A DNA stretch of 11,352 nt from Candidatus Bipolaricaulota bacterium. Its GTDB lineage: Bacteria; Bipolaricaulota; Bipolaricaulia; RBG-16-55-9. The notes below the pieces were generated by a model. The model was not told the DNA's origin and did no database searches. It saw only the letters and a program-made list of their open reading frames with translations. The stretch lies in NCBI GenBank assembly GCA_015487455.1, contig WFPR01000003.1, forward strand, positions 1 to 11,352. The letters run 5' to 3'. Of this stretch, positions 1 to 6,922 are shown one piece after another (the first letter of the stretch is position 1; each line of letters begins with the position of its first letter). Position numbers and translations under genes: made by a program.

Positions 1-38
1 CTCCATGACGCCAGCGGTTTCTGGGATTTCCTATCGGC

Positions 39-341
39 ATTTCAATCCCTCATCGGTAGCCTATCAACGGAGTTCGAGCTGAGCCTGCCCCTGTACCCCG
101 ACGACGATTTCAATCCCTCATAGGTAGCCTATCAACGAGAGACGCGCGCCTCTCCGGGGGCTCCCTATTCACGATTTCAATCCCTCATAGGTAGCCTATC
201 AACATCGTGCGAGAAGGCTTCCCAGCCCCTGGAGGAGGCCCTATTTCAATCCCTCATAGGTAGCCTATCAACCCGGGGGCCAGGGGCAGGCGTGGCCCAG
301 CCCCCGCACCTATTTCAATCCCTCATAGGTAGCCTATCAAC
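39..341 (-). CRISPR. CRISPR array, five visible 30-base repeats
   Basis: Five repeats of 30 bases lie at 39-68, 107-136, 174-203, 243-272 and 312-341, separated by four unique spacers of 38, 37, 39 and 39 bases. Read on the minus strand the repeat begins GTTGATAGGCTACCTATG and ends GGGATTGAAAT, so the usual 8-base crRNA 5' handle would be ATTGAAAT. A 5-bp stem (ATAGG/CCTAT around CTA) sits inside the repeat. The ATTGAAA end, the promoter at 414-443 and the position next to cas2 agree that the array is transcribed leftward, so 312-341 is the leader-proximal repeat. Four repeats are identical. The leader-distal one (39-68) has a single change at base 54 that breaks the stem, as is common near the old end of an array. 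Bases 1-38 have spacer length, so at least one more repeat may lie just left of the window. Confidence 0.98.
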
Positions 342-457
342 CAAAGCGGGGCGAGATCGGCAGCGAAGAGAGCCCTGGCGATTCACCTGTCAAGGAGCAG
401 GAAGCTTAGGAAAAGTATGGCTCAAATGTTCCGAGTTTGTCAAGTCCAAGGGAGCGA
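342..457 (-). promoter_or_regulatory. CRISPR leader
   Basis: This is the stretch between the leader-proximal repeat and the hairpin at 458-481, on the side where the repeat orientation predicts the leader. It has no gene, is locally richer in A/T than the surrounding coding DNA (especially 400-445), and carries a sigma-70-like promoter directed at the array. A TTGACA hexamer occurs twice on the minus strand (443-438 and 393-388) inside partly repeated sequence. Only the outer copy has an acceptable -10 partner. The leader limits are inferred from position, since no related array could be compared. Confidence 0.8.
414..443 (-). promoter_or_regulatory. Promoter of the CRISPR array
   Basis: On the minus strand a perfect -35 hexamer TTGACA (443-438) is followed after 18 bases by CATACT (419-414), which matches four of six positions of TATAAT. 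Transcription would start near base 407 and run about 65 bases of leader before the first repeat at 341. Position and direction match a leader promoter. It gives the array its own transcription in addition to any read-through from cas2. Confidence 0.7.
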
Positions 458-481
458 CCGGGGGTGTCGTCGATCCCCCGG
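458..481 (-). repeat. GC-rich hairpin between cas2 and the leader
   Basis: A perfect 7-bp inverted repeat (CCGGGGG at 458-464, CCCCCGG at 475-481) encloses a 10-base loop that can itself pair TCG with CGA. It lies 51 bases past the cas2 stop and just upstream of the array promoter, where a terminator for the cas operon would be expected. No run of T follows it on the minus strand, so it is not a classical intrinsic terminator. It could slow or stop transcription, or be a protein-binding site. Confidence 0.5.
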
Positions 482-531
482 CGATCTTGCACGATCGGAG
501 ATCGACGCCATTCAAGGGCGGAGGGACGGAT

Positions 532-795
532 TTAGATCACCCACTCCGGTCCCCCCTTGCGCTTCCCCAACTCCTGGCGCTCCAGCCACTTCTCGCTGCG
601 CAACACGTAGATCACCGCGCTGTCCTCCTCCTCGTCCAGGACGTCCTGAAGCTCCCCTTTAAGCTTCTCCAGCTGTGCTTTTGTGAGTTCCCCCTCCAGC
701 ACCGAGTTCTGCACCCAAGTCAGGTATTTCCGGCCCACCTTCAGGGCCTTGGCCACCCGCTCCACCGCCACGTCGTACACCAAGATCACGTACAT
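532..795 (-). CDS. cas2: CRISPR adaptation endonuclease subunit Cas2
   Basis: A protein of 87 residues, the normal Cas2 length. It opens with the ferredoxin-fold first strand and the conserved aspartate (MYVILVYDV, Asp8), has the helix after it (ERVAKALKVGRKYLTWVQNSVLEG), and ends with the second beta unit (SAVIYVLRSEKWLER). In the family, a Cas2 dimer bridges two Cas1 dimers to form the spacer integrase. In most systems Cas2 serves as a scaffold, not as a nuclease. The ATG at 795 is preceded by GGAG with a 5-base spacing. It is the last cas gene before the leader and array, but unlike its upstream neighbours it is separated from the preceding gene (cas1) by 177 bases. Confidence 0.97.
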   Translation of the reverse strand: MYVILVYDVAVERVAKALKVGRKYLTWVQNSVLEGELTKAQLEKLKGELQDVLDEEEDSAVIYVLRSEKWLERQELGKRKGGPEWVI

Positions 796-893
796 TTCCG
801 CTCCGCTGTCGACTCAGCTCCGCTTGGGCTCGTCGAGTCGAACGTGTTCGAGATCCAGATCCAGGGGCGGCCGAAGCCGGATCGGAGCGAGTG

Positions 894-968
894 CGGGACG
901 GGGCAGGGCGAGTCGAGGCGAGCCGAGCTGGGTCGAGTCGAGCAAGTCAAGTAGGGCAAGGCAGGAAG
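894..968. repeat. Degenerate pentanucleotide array between cas1 and cas2
   Basis: The 177-base space between cas1 (stop at 973) and cas2 (start at 795) contains no open gene. From about 894 to 968 the plus strand falls into consecutive five-base units, most of them variants of CGAGN (CGAGT at 909, CGAGG at 914, CGAGC at 919 and 924, CGAGT at 934, CGAGC at 939). They decay into AAGTC, AAGTA and GGGCA-like units towards cas1. About a dozen units keep the five-base phase. The coding strand is correspondingly pyrimidine-rich here. The rest of the gap holds a short inverted repeat at 838-851 and the cas2 ribosome binding site. Confidence 0.6.
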
Positions 969-972
969 GGGC

Positions 973-2031
973 CTACCACCGGCTGCGGAACGGCTCGTAG
1001 GGCTTCTCGCCCAACAGGTGCTTCTCCAGCTTGTAGAGCTCCAGGCGGATCAGCCGCCGGTAGGAGACGTTGCGGCGCAGGCCCCGGTGATGCAGCGTCG
1101 TCTCGAGCCGTCCCTCCCACGCCTCCACGAAGACCCGGCGGCCCGCCTCCGTGAGGTACAGCCCGCCCAGCGCCTCCTCGAAGTGCTTCGCCCGAATCCG
1201 GCCCCTCTGCACCAGCGCCAACACCAGGCGATCCACCAGCAGGGGCTTGAACACCTCGGCCACGTCCAGGTTCAGCGTGAAACGCCGGAAGTTCGTCGCG
1301 TGCAGGAACCCGATCCTCGGGTCCAAGTGCGTCTTGTAGATCTCCGAGAGGGTTGCGGTGTACAGCAACGAGTTCCCGAACGAGAGCAGGGCGTTTAAGC
1401 GGTTCCGGGGCGGGCGGCGCGTCCGGGCCTCGAAGGCGAACGCCTCGCTCTGCAAGATCGAGTCAAAGCCGCGGTAGTACGCCTCGCGGGCCTGGCCCTC
1501 CGCCTGCATGAGCTGCTCGACGTTGCTCAGTCCGTCGAGACGGGCCCGCTGGCGCTCGATCGTCTCCCGGGCGGGGGCCAGCTCCGCCCCTAGCCCCCGG
1601 TTCTGATGGTACCGCAGCACCCGCTCCATGTTGACGAGGGACCCCTCTACGAACTTGCGGGCCAGCGCCAGGCGCTTCCCGGGGTCGAGGTAGTGCTCCG
1701 CCTGTTTGAGCACCATATACCCGGAGTTGTAGTGCTCCCGCGGGTAGTAGGAGCCCATGTAGTAGCCGTGGTGGCTGTAGACGTGCAGCAGGATCTCGTT
1801 CTGGCTCAAGAACTCGAGCAGCTTGGTGTTGAGGGTGACCGGCCCGAAGAGGTGGATCTCGCGCACCTGCTCGATGGGGAGGTATCGGCGCCGGACGCCC
1901 TCGGGCCGGGCATCGGCGTCGGCGCTGGCGCCGGCCTCAGCCCCGGCCTTCGGGGGCGGCAGCTCCAAACAGAGGGTGTTCTGCTTGCGGCGGAGCGTCC
2001 CGCCCTGAAAGACGTAAAGGCTCCGTTTCAT
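973..2031 (-). CDS. cas1: CRISPR integrase Cas1 (type I-B)
   Basis: A protein of 352 residues. Cas1 is the catalytic subunit of the Cas1-Cas2 integrase that inserts spacers at the leader end. The N-terminal beta domain (MKRSLYVFQGGTLRRKQNTL) and the helical catalytic domain are both complete. The expected metal ligands are Glu178 (in QAEGQAREAYY), His244 (in GFLHATNF) and Asp256/Glu259 (in LNLDVAEVFKP). Motifs ARTRRPPRNRLNALLSFGNS and YYPREHYNSGYMVLKQAEHY are typical of I-B Cas1. The ATG at 2031 has GAGGAGG just upstream and overlaps the cas4 stop by four bases (ATGA), indicating translational coupling. The protein has an unusual Ala/Gly/Asp-rich insertion at residues 25-48. The frame stays open far upstream of this ATG, but that part is a shadow of cas4. 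Confidence 0.97.
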   Translation of the reverse strand: MKRSLYVFQGGTLRRKQNTLCLELPPPKAGAEAGASADADARPEGVRRRYLPIEQVREIHLFGPVTLNTKLLEFLSQNEILLHVYSHHGYYMGSYYPREHYNSGYMVLKQAEHYLDPGKRLALARKFVEGSLVNMERVLRYHQNRGLGAELAPARETIERQRARLDGLSNVEQLMQAEGQAREAYYRGFDSILQSEAFAFEARTRRPPRNRLNALLSFGNSLLYTATLSEIYKTHLDPRIGFLHATNFRRFTLNLDVAEVFKPLLVDRLVLALVQRGRIRAKHFEEALGGLYLTEAGRRVFVEAWEGRLETTLHHRGLRRNVSYRRLIRLELYKLEKHLLGEKPYEPFRSRW

Positions 2032-2573
2032 CGCTCCTCCTCGGGATCGAGGTCGGACTCGGCCCAGCAGAACTCGGCGTAGGCGCAGCCGCGACAGTGG
2101 CCGACGCGGCGGGGCGGTGGGGGGAGGGGCTGCTCGCGAAGGGCGTGGATCTCGGCCAAAGCGGCGGCGAGCTCCCGTTCGGCCTCCGGGGTCAGCTCCA
2201 CGGGGATGCGCTTGCGCTCCTGCGGGATCCTCAGCTCGCCCCGGGCGGCGACCCCGTGCTCCTCCAGGCGTTTCAAGTAGAACAGCAGCTGGAGGCGGGC
2301 GGCCTTGAGTAGCCGGGAGGACTTCTTCACCTCGGCCACCAGCAGCTCGCCCTCCCCGTCCTCGGCGCGCACCCAGTCGAGGACCATCCCCGCCCCCGGC
2401 AGCGCCAGGCTCACCCGGCGCAGCCGCTCCCGCGGGTAGGTCCGCTCCCCCAGGAAGCGGCCCAGCTCCAGCAGGGGGTGGTCCTCGTCCGGCCCCAGCT
2501 CGTGGGCCATCAGCCACACCTTCCGGGGGCAGACGTGGGCGTAGTGCACCAGCGTTCCCGTTACCCGCTCCAC
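2028..2573 (-). CDS. cas4: CRISPR adaptation exonuclease Cas4
   Basis: A protein of 181 residues of the RecB-like PD-(D/E)XK nuclease family. Cas4 trims prespacers and helps choose PAM-compatible ends together with Cas1-Cas2. The four cysteines expected to hold a 4Fe-4S cluster are present: Cys15 (HYAHVCPRKVWL) and Cys160, Cys163, Cys169 (CRGCAYAEFCW). Nuclease residues are Asp66 (LDWVR), Glu81 and Lys83 (AEVKKSS) and the downstream QLLFYL motif. The start chosen is GTG at 2573, which gives the usual N-terminus just before the first cysteine motif. AGGAG lies only a few bases upstream. The upstream frame runs back into cas3 with non-homologous sequence. It follows cas3 after 28 bases and overlaps cas1 by four. 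Confidence 0.95.
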   Translation of the reverse strand: MERVTGTLVHYAHVCPRKVWLMAHELGPDEDHPLLELGRFLGERTYPRERLRRVSLALPGAGMVLDWVRAEDGEGELLVAEVKKSSRLLKAARLQLLFYLKRLEEHGVAARGELRIPQERKRIPVELTPEAERELAAALAEIHALREQPLPPPPRRVGHCRGCAYAEFCWAESDLDPEEER

Positions 2574-2601
2574 GGCTCCTGTCCTGCCTGCCTTCCTTGC
2601 C

Positions 2602-4827
2602 TCACCACATCTCCGCCCGAGGCCCTTGGGCCTCGCTGGCTTCGGCGTCCAGGGGGGATCGGAGGCCCCGCTCGGGATCGTAGGGCAGCGTCGTTTGCAC
2701 GACGCCGAGGTCGGAGACGGGGGCAAACGCCTCCGGGAAGCGCGTCAGCCACCAGAGGGGCACCGGCACCAGCAGCTCGGGGAGCCGCCAGCCCTCGCCC
2801 CGCTCCTTGAGCGCGTAGGCTTCCTCCCGGAACGGCTCCGGAAGCACCTCGACGGCGATCGTCCCGCGCCGGGCCGTAAACCGCGCCCGCAGCTCCTCGT
2901 CCCCGAGGTCGATCGTGTAGCAGCCCAGGGTGCGCCGCACGTGCGCCAACGTCTCGCGGCCCTCGGCCAGCTCCCCCCGCCAGCGCTCGGCGGCCGTCGC
3001 CCGCTCGTAGAGCCGATGGGTGACCCGCGCCCAGTCCGCGTCGGTGGGCTCCGGGGGGAGGCCGGCGAGCAACTCGGCGCTCCACTCGAGGAGCTCCCGG
3101 CCGTAGACGCGCTCGGCCCCCTCGGACCCCGGACGGAAGACCCAAACGGGGGCCGGGGGCCCCTCGCCCCGGCGGTTGACGCGCCCCATCCGCTGCACCA
3201 GCGCGTCGACGGGCGCCAGCTCCGTGACGAGCACGTCGTAGGAGATGTCCAAGCTCACCTCCACGACCTGGGTGGCCACCACGATCGTCCCCGCCCCGGG
3301 CGCGGAGATGCGGGCTTCCTTCGCCCGTCGATCGCGGAGGATAAAGCGGGCGTGCAGCAGCTCCCTTCTCTCCCGCGCCCAACCCGCCTCGCGGAGCCGC
3401 TCGTAGAACGCCTGCGCGTCCCGGACGGTGTTGGCGACCACGAGCACGGCCCGCCCGGCCCGGGCGGCCTCCAGAGCCGTCCGGACGCCGCCCTCCAGGA
3501 GCGTCCCGTCGTGCAGCTCCAGCCGGTGGCGGCGGCGGTGCCACAGCTCGGGCTCGGCCTCTACCAACGAGCCTTCGGGGAAGAGCTTAAGCAGGGGCTC
3601 CGGGAGCGTGGCGCTGGCGAGGGCCAGCCGCGCCGGGCGCTCCCGCTCCAGCGCCTCGAGCAGCAGCCCCAGCGTGTAGGGCTCGTAGGCGTGGATTTCG
3701 TCCAACACGACCGTGGCCCGGCGGGCGAGCGCCCGGCGCTCCTCCCAGTGGCGCCCGTTCAGGTGGGCCAGCAGATACTGATCGAGCGTGGCCACCCCCA
3801 CGGGCTTGGCGAAGACCGAGCCGAACAGGCGCGAGTCGAGGGGGTCTTCGTCGGCTTCGCACCGGAGCACGTAGGCGGCCCGCCCGTGGGCCAGGCCCAC
3901 GGCGTCGGCGCCGTAAATCCCGCATAGCCGACGCCACATGGCGTCGGTCGTGGCCTGGGTGGGCAGCAGATAAAGGAGCCGCTCCGCGCGCCCGCCGTCG
4001 GCCCACAGCAGGAGGGCCTCCGTCTTGCCCGTGCCCGTGGGGGCCCGCAGCCACAGGACGTCGGCCCGCGCCCGGCGGCGGGCTTCCCTTTGGAAGGCCC
4101 GAAGCGGTGCCCCGAGCCCCCGGACGTGCCGCTCGACCGCGACCGTGGAACGCCTCCCGCTTAAGAAGATCGCCCGTGGGGTTGTTCTCCGGGCCGAGGC
4201 CAGCCAGTCCGCCAGGTGGAGCACGGCCTTGACGTCGGCGAAGTCCTCCGCGGCCAACGTCTGGAGGACGCCGCGCAGCGTCCTCCTCTCCCCGCGGACC
4301 TCCCAGGGCTCCTCCAGCAGGGCCGCCGGGGAGACCTCCAACAACGGCTGCATCGTCTGCCAGAACGCCTCCGCCGACGGCAGGCCCTCCACCCCGGCCT
4401 CCCGCAGCAGCGCCCACACGTCGCGCAGCGCCCGCGGAAGCCCGGGGTGGTAGTCGGGCTTCTCGTAGCCCCGATACAAGCGCGGACTTAGGGGAGAGTG
4501 GTGCGTGAGCACCGTGGCCGAAGCCTCGTAGTGCACGGGTTCCAGCCCCAGCGCGCGATTCCATAAGCCCTCCAGAACGAGCACGAACGGCAGCGAGGCC
4601 AGCGCGTGGGGGTAGGCCCTCGGGCGCTCCCCGCGGAGGTACTGCTGAAAGCTCACGGTCGCCTTCCCGATGTCGTGCAGGGCGCAGGCGATCAGCGCCT
4701 TGGTCCGGAGGGGCTCCGGCAGCCGGAGCCGCCGGGCGAGCTCCGCCCCCAGCGCCGTCACCTCGGCCAGGTGGTCCCGCAGGGCCACCTCGGGTTGGAC
4801 CTTCGCTAGGAGGGGGCGTTCAGCCAT
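2602..4827 (-). CDS. cas3: Type I CRISPR nuclease-helicase Cas3
   Basis: A protein of 741 residues with both Cas3 activities in one chain. The HD nuclease comes first: His19 (RDHLAE), His51-Asp52 (ALHDIGKA), His74, and His109/His110 (LTHHSP). The superfamily 2 helicase follows: Walker A APTGTGKT at 262-269, DEIH box at 376-379, SAT at 405-407, and motif VI QRMGRVNRRG at 545-554. In type I systems Cas3 is recruited by target-bound Cascade and unwinds and degrades the DNA. All key residues are present, so it should be active. The ATG at 4827 has GGAGG eight bases upstream and lies within the end of cas5 (22-base overlap). The reading frame is open for a further 170 codons upstream, but that sequence is an Arg/Gly/Ala-rich shadow of cas5. 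Confidence 0.97.
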   Translation of the reverse strand: MAERPLLAKVQPEVALRDHLAEVTALGAELARRLRLPEPLRTKALIACALHDIGKATVSFQQYLRGERPRAYPHALASLPFVLVLEGLWNRALGLEPVHYEASATVLTHHSPLSPRLYRGYEKPDYHPGLPRALRDVWALLREAGVEGLPSAEAFWQTMQPLLEVSPAALLEEPWEVRGERRTLRGVLQTLAAEDFADVKAVLHLADWLASARRTTPRAIFLSGRRSTVAVERHVRGLGAPLRAFQREARRRARADVLWLRAPTGTGKTEALLLWADGGRAERLLYLLPTQATTDAMWRRLCGIYGADAVGLAHGRAAYVLRCEADEDPLDSRLFGSVFAKPVGVATLDQYLLAHLNGRHWEERRALARRATVVLDEIHAYEPYTLGLLLEALERERPARLALASATLPEPLLKLFPEGSLVEAEPELWHRRRHRLELHDGTLLEGGVRTALEAARAGRAVLVVANTVRDAQAFYERLREAGWARERRELLHARFILRDRRAKEARISAPGAGTIVVATQVVEVSLDISYDVLVTELAPVDALVQRMGRVNRRGEGPPAPVWVFRPGSEGAERVYGRELLEWSAELLAGLPPEPTDADWARVTHRLYERATAAERWRGELAEGRETLAHVRRTLGCYTIDLGDEELRARFTARRGTIAVEVLPEPFREEAYALKERGEGWRLPELLVPVPLWWLTRFPEAFAPVSDLGVVQTTLPYDPERGLRSPLDAEASEAQGPRAEMW

Positions 4828-5588
4828 ACGAAGTTCCTCCCCCGAAGCGCCAAGGCCCGCCCCCTCAGCTCCGGGACCTCCAGCTCCACCCCGAGGGGCA
4901 GGAAGCTCAGAGGCATGGAGCGCTCCGGGTGGCGAATCCCCTTGGCGTCCACGCGAAAGGCCAAGGGGAGCGTCTCCACCGCGGGGGGCTCGAAGGAGGC
5001 GCCGGGTTCCAAGATGGGCCGCAGGCCGGGCATCCGCCGCACGTCGCCCGGCAGCGCGGTCCCCCGGAAGCGCGGCTCGCCCGACGAAGCCTCCTCGAGC
5101 CGAACGTCCTCCACGAGCAGGAGCTCGTCCTCCCGCCCCAGGGAGAGCGGGTAGGCGGGATCGCGGAACGCCCCCTCCAGCTCCGCCAAGAGCGTCCCGC
5201 GCGCGCCCGTCCCGCCCTCGGCGGGGCCCGGGTCCGAGTCGGGGGCACAGCCGTAGAGCAGCGTGTAGCGCGTGAAGAACAGCAGCTCCCGGAGGTACGG
5301 CGAGCGCGCCTCGATCTTGGCGTTCTTGACCTTGAGCACCGTCCACATGTCGCGGGCGCGCCCGGGCTCCTCCTCCATCCAGGCCGAGACCGCAAGCCCG
5401 AGGAGGGGGCTGTCGGCGGCCCAGAGCTCCCGGTCCGACAAGCCCAGCGCCGCCCCGGCGATCCCGAGGAGCGTCGTCGGCGGGGGCAGGGGCAGCGTGC
5501 GCTGGTAGTTATGATCCAAAGGGCGCCGGAAGGAGGCCACCGGGGCCCGCACCCGCACGGCTACGACTACGACCCGCTCGCGCTCCAT
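4806..5588 (-). CDS. cas5: Cascade subunit Cas5 (type I-B)
   Basis: A protein of 260 residues with the Cas5 RAMP (RRM-like) N-terminus: VRVRAPVASFRRPL followed by LPLPPPTTLLGIAGAALGL, the family's hallmark stretch at about residues 11-50. Cas5 caps the 5' handle of the crRNA in Cascade and contacts Cas8 and the last Cas7. The ATG at 5588 lies 22 bases inside the end of cas7, and its own end overlaps cas3 by the same 22 bases, so translation of cas7, cas5 and cas3 is probably coupled. The upstream Shine-Dalgarno (AAGGG) is modest, in keeping with coupling. The frame extends upstream only as a shadow of cas7. Confidence 0.95.
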   Translation of the reverse strand: MERERVVVVAVRVRAPVASFRRPLDHNYQRTLPLPPPTTLLGIAGAALGLSDRELWAADSPLLGLAVSAWMEEEPGRARDMWTVLKVKNAKIEARSPYLRELLFFTRYTLLYGCAPDSDPGPAEGGTGARGTLLAELEGAFRDPAYPLSLGREDELLLVEDVRLEEASSGEPRFRGTALPGDVRRMPGLRPILEPGASFEPPAVETLPLAFRVDAKGIRHPERSMPLSFLPLGVELEVPELRGRALALRGRNFVWLNAPS

Positions 5589-6577
5589 AGCCCTTCGACG
5601 TCCCGCTTCGCCTGGGCGAGCGCCTCGTGCACGGGGAGCACCGTCCCGTACTCGCCCAGCGCCGCCCGGACTTCCGCCTCGTTGCCGAAGAGGCCCGGCT
5701 CCAGCCCGAAGAGCACGCGCTCCCGATAGCCGTCGACCTTGCGGAGCGCGTTTCGGAGGGGCTCGAGCTCCAGCGCGTAGTGCCCGTCCTCGTAGCGGGC
5801 CACGAGCGCCTCCAGGAAGATCGGGTGCTTGACGCGCAGCCGGGCGTAGGCCAGGAACTTGGGCGAGAGGTCCGCCAGCAGGCGGGCGGTGCGCCCCCCG
5901 CCCCAGAGGAGGTTGAGGGCCTCCAAGAGGGTCTGCAGCCGCCTGCGGCGCTCCTCGGGGGGCAGCGCCGTGTGCCACCGGCCGTTCGGCCCCTCGACCC
6001 TCTGCAGGGAGTCGGGAAGGTCTTGCTCGCCCAGCTCGAGGTCTTGAAACGTGCCCACCCGGTCCAGCTCGACCAGCAGCGTGCCCCGGAAGAGGTTCGC
6101 GTACAGCTCCGTCTCGAACATGTTGCCGCCGGCGGCCATCTCGCGCCCGAAGCGCTCGAAGGAGCGGGTGCCCAGGTCCCGATCGCCCTGGAAGGGAAAG
6201 AGCCCGACGGCCGCCGAGACGCGCACCGGCGAGGTGCGCCGCCGCCCGCCCGAGGGGTCCAGATACCCGAAGAGATCCTCATCGATGAACTCCCACGGCC
6301 GCACCGGCGGCGTGACCTCCTGGCCGCTGGTCTGGGCGAACGGCTCCGAGAGCGGGTAGCCCAGCTCCTCCAGCCGATCCCGGAGCATCCGCCGCAGGGC
6401 CTGCCCGGAGATGTACGGCACCGCGCTCCCGTCGGGCAGCGTGGCCTTCTTGGCCACGACCACGTTGCCCTCGGTGTGCGAGGCGTTCACGTTGGCCACC
6501 GACACCTTTGTCAGGTACCCGATGACGATCGCCTGGCTCGCGTTTCCGCGTTGAGTCTGAGCCTGAGCCTGGGTCAT
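5567..6577 (-). CDS. cas7: Cascade backbone subunit Cas7 (Cst2/DevR family)
   Basis: A protein of 336 residues matching the DevR/Cst2 type of Cas7. The N-terminal strand IVIGYLTKVSVANVNAS is followed by the conserved ISGQALRRMLRDRL segment at 56-69 and a Gly-rich region with HTEGNVVVAKK. Several copies form the helical crRNA-binding backbone of type I-B Cascade. The first ten residues (MTQAQAQTQR) are Gln/Ala-rich and may be a disordered tag. ATG at 6577 has a strong AGGAGG eight bases upstream, which lies in the last codons of cas8b, and only three bases separate the two genes. The 3' end overlaps cas5 by 22 bases. Confidence 0.95.
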   Translation of the reverse strand: MTQAQAQTQRGNASQAIVIGYLTKVSVANVNASHTEGNVVVAKKATLPDGSAVPYISGQALRRMLRDRLEELGYPLSEPFAQTSGQEVTPPVRPWEFIDEDLFGYLDPSGGRRRTSPVRVSAAVGLFPFQGDRDLGTRSFERFGREMAAGGNMFETELYANLFRGTLLVELDRVGTFQDLELGEQDLPDSLQRVEGPNGRWHTALPPEERRRRLQTLLEALNLLWGGGRTARLLADLSPKFLAYARLRVKHPIFLEALVARYEDGHYALELEPLRNALRKVDGYRERVLFGLEPGLFGNEAEVRAALGEYGTVLPVHEALAQAKRDVEGLWSASGS

Positions 6578-6580
6578 GCT

Positions 6581-6922
6581 TCAGCCCTCCTGTTCTATTT
6601 CTATCTCCCCCTCCGCGTCGGCCTCCGTCGGCTGGTGGGGCGCGCCTCGGCGCAGGTACGCGTTCATGGCGTAGATGGACAGCAGGGTCTTCACCCGCCG
6701 CCACGGGACGCCCGCGATGCGCTCCCCCTTCTCGACCCGCAGGAGCGCCTCGGGGATCGTTAGGGCAAGCCGGAACTGCGCGTCGTTGAGCATCTGGTAG
6801 AAGTCCTCGGGGTTTTTGGCGTTGCGCAGGGCGTAGAGCAGGCCCATTTCGTTGTGCTCGTGGGCGGCCCCTCCCAGCGCGTGTCCGAACCCCGCCAGCG
6901 TCCGTTGGAACTGCTCGTCCAT
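6581..6922 (-). CDS. Predicted Cas11 small subunit from internal start in cas8b
   Basis: An in-frame ATG at 6922 (Met395 of Cas8b) is preceded by GGGAGG (6936-6931) with an 8-base spacing, as good a ribosome binding site as those of the flanking genes. Translation from it would give a 113-residue, mostly helical protein starting MDEQFQRTLAGFGHAL and ending with an acidic tail. This is the size and position of Cas11b, which is known in other type I-B (and I-D) systems to be translated from inside the large-subunit gene and to form the small-subunit belly of Cascade. The sequence shows the start signal. Its use is an inference. The same codons also serve full-length Cas8b. Confidence 0.7.
   Translation of the reverse strand: MDEQFQRTLAGFGHALGGAAHEHNEMGLLYALRNAKNPEDFYQMLNDAQFRLALTIPEALLRVEKGERIAGVPWRRVKTLLSIYAMNAYLRRGAPHQPTEADAEGEIEIEQEG

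Noticed and set aside
1..311. Self-targeting spacers matching the cas genes in this window
   Set aside because: Reading the spacers against the window on both strands by eye, I saw no extended match; a proper alignment could still reveal a partial one.
458..481. Calling the hairpin after cas2 an intrinsic terminator
   Set aside because: The stem is strong, but no U-tract follows on the minus strand, so it is listed only as a hairpin of unknown role.
838..851. TCGAAC-GT-GTTCGA palindrome upstream of cas2 as a LexA (SOS) box
   Set aside because: The Gram-positive LexA box has four bases between the half-sites (CGAAC-N4-GTTCG); here there are only two, and the site is inside an operon, not at a promoter.
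292..954. Plus-strand open frame of 220 codons across the array end, leader and cas2
   Set aside because: It runs through a CRISPR repeat and antisense to cas2, with no family resemblance; it is a by-product of high GC content.
2032..2517. Upstream extension of the cas1 frame (162 codons)
   Set aside because: It is Gly/Arg/Ala-rich and lies fully over cas4; the ATG at 2031 with GAGGAGG gives the normal Cas1 N-terminus.
4828..5346. Upstream extension of the cas3 frame (173 codons)
   Set aside because: It is an out-of-frame shadow of cas5; the HD domain begins right after the ATG at 4827, which has a good ribosome binding site.
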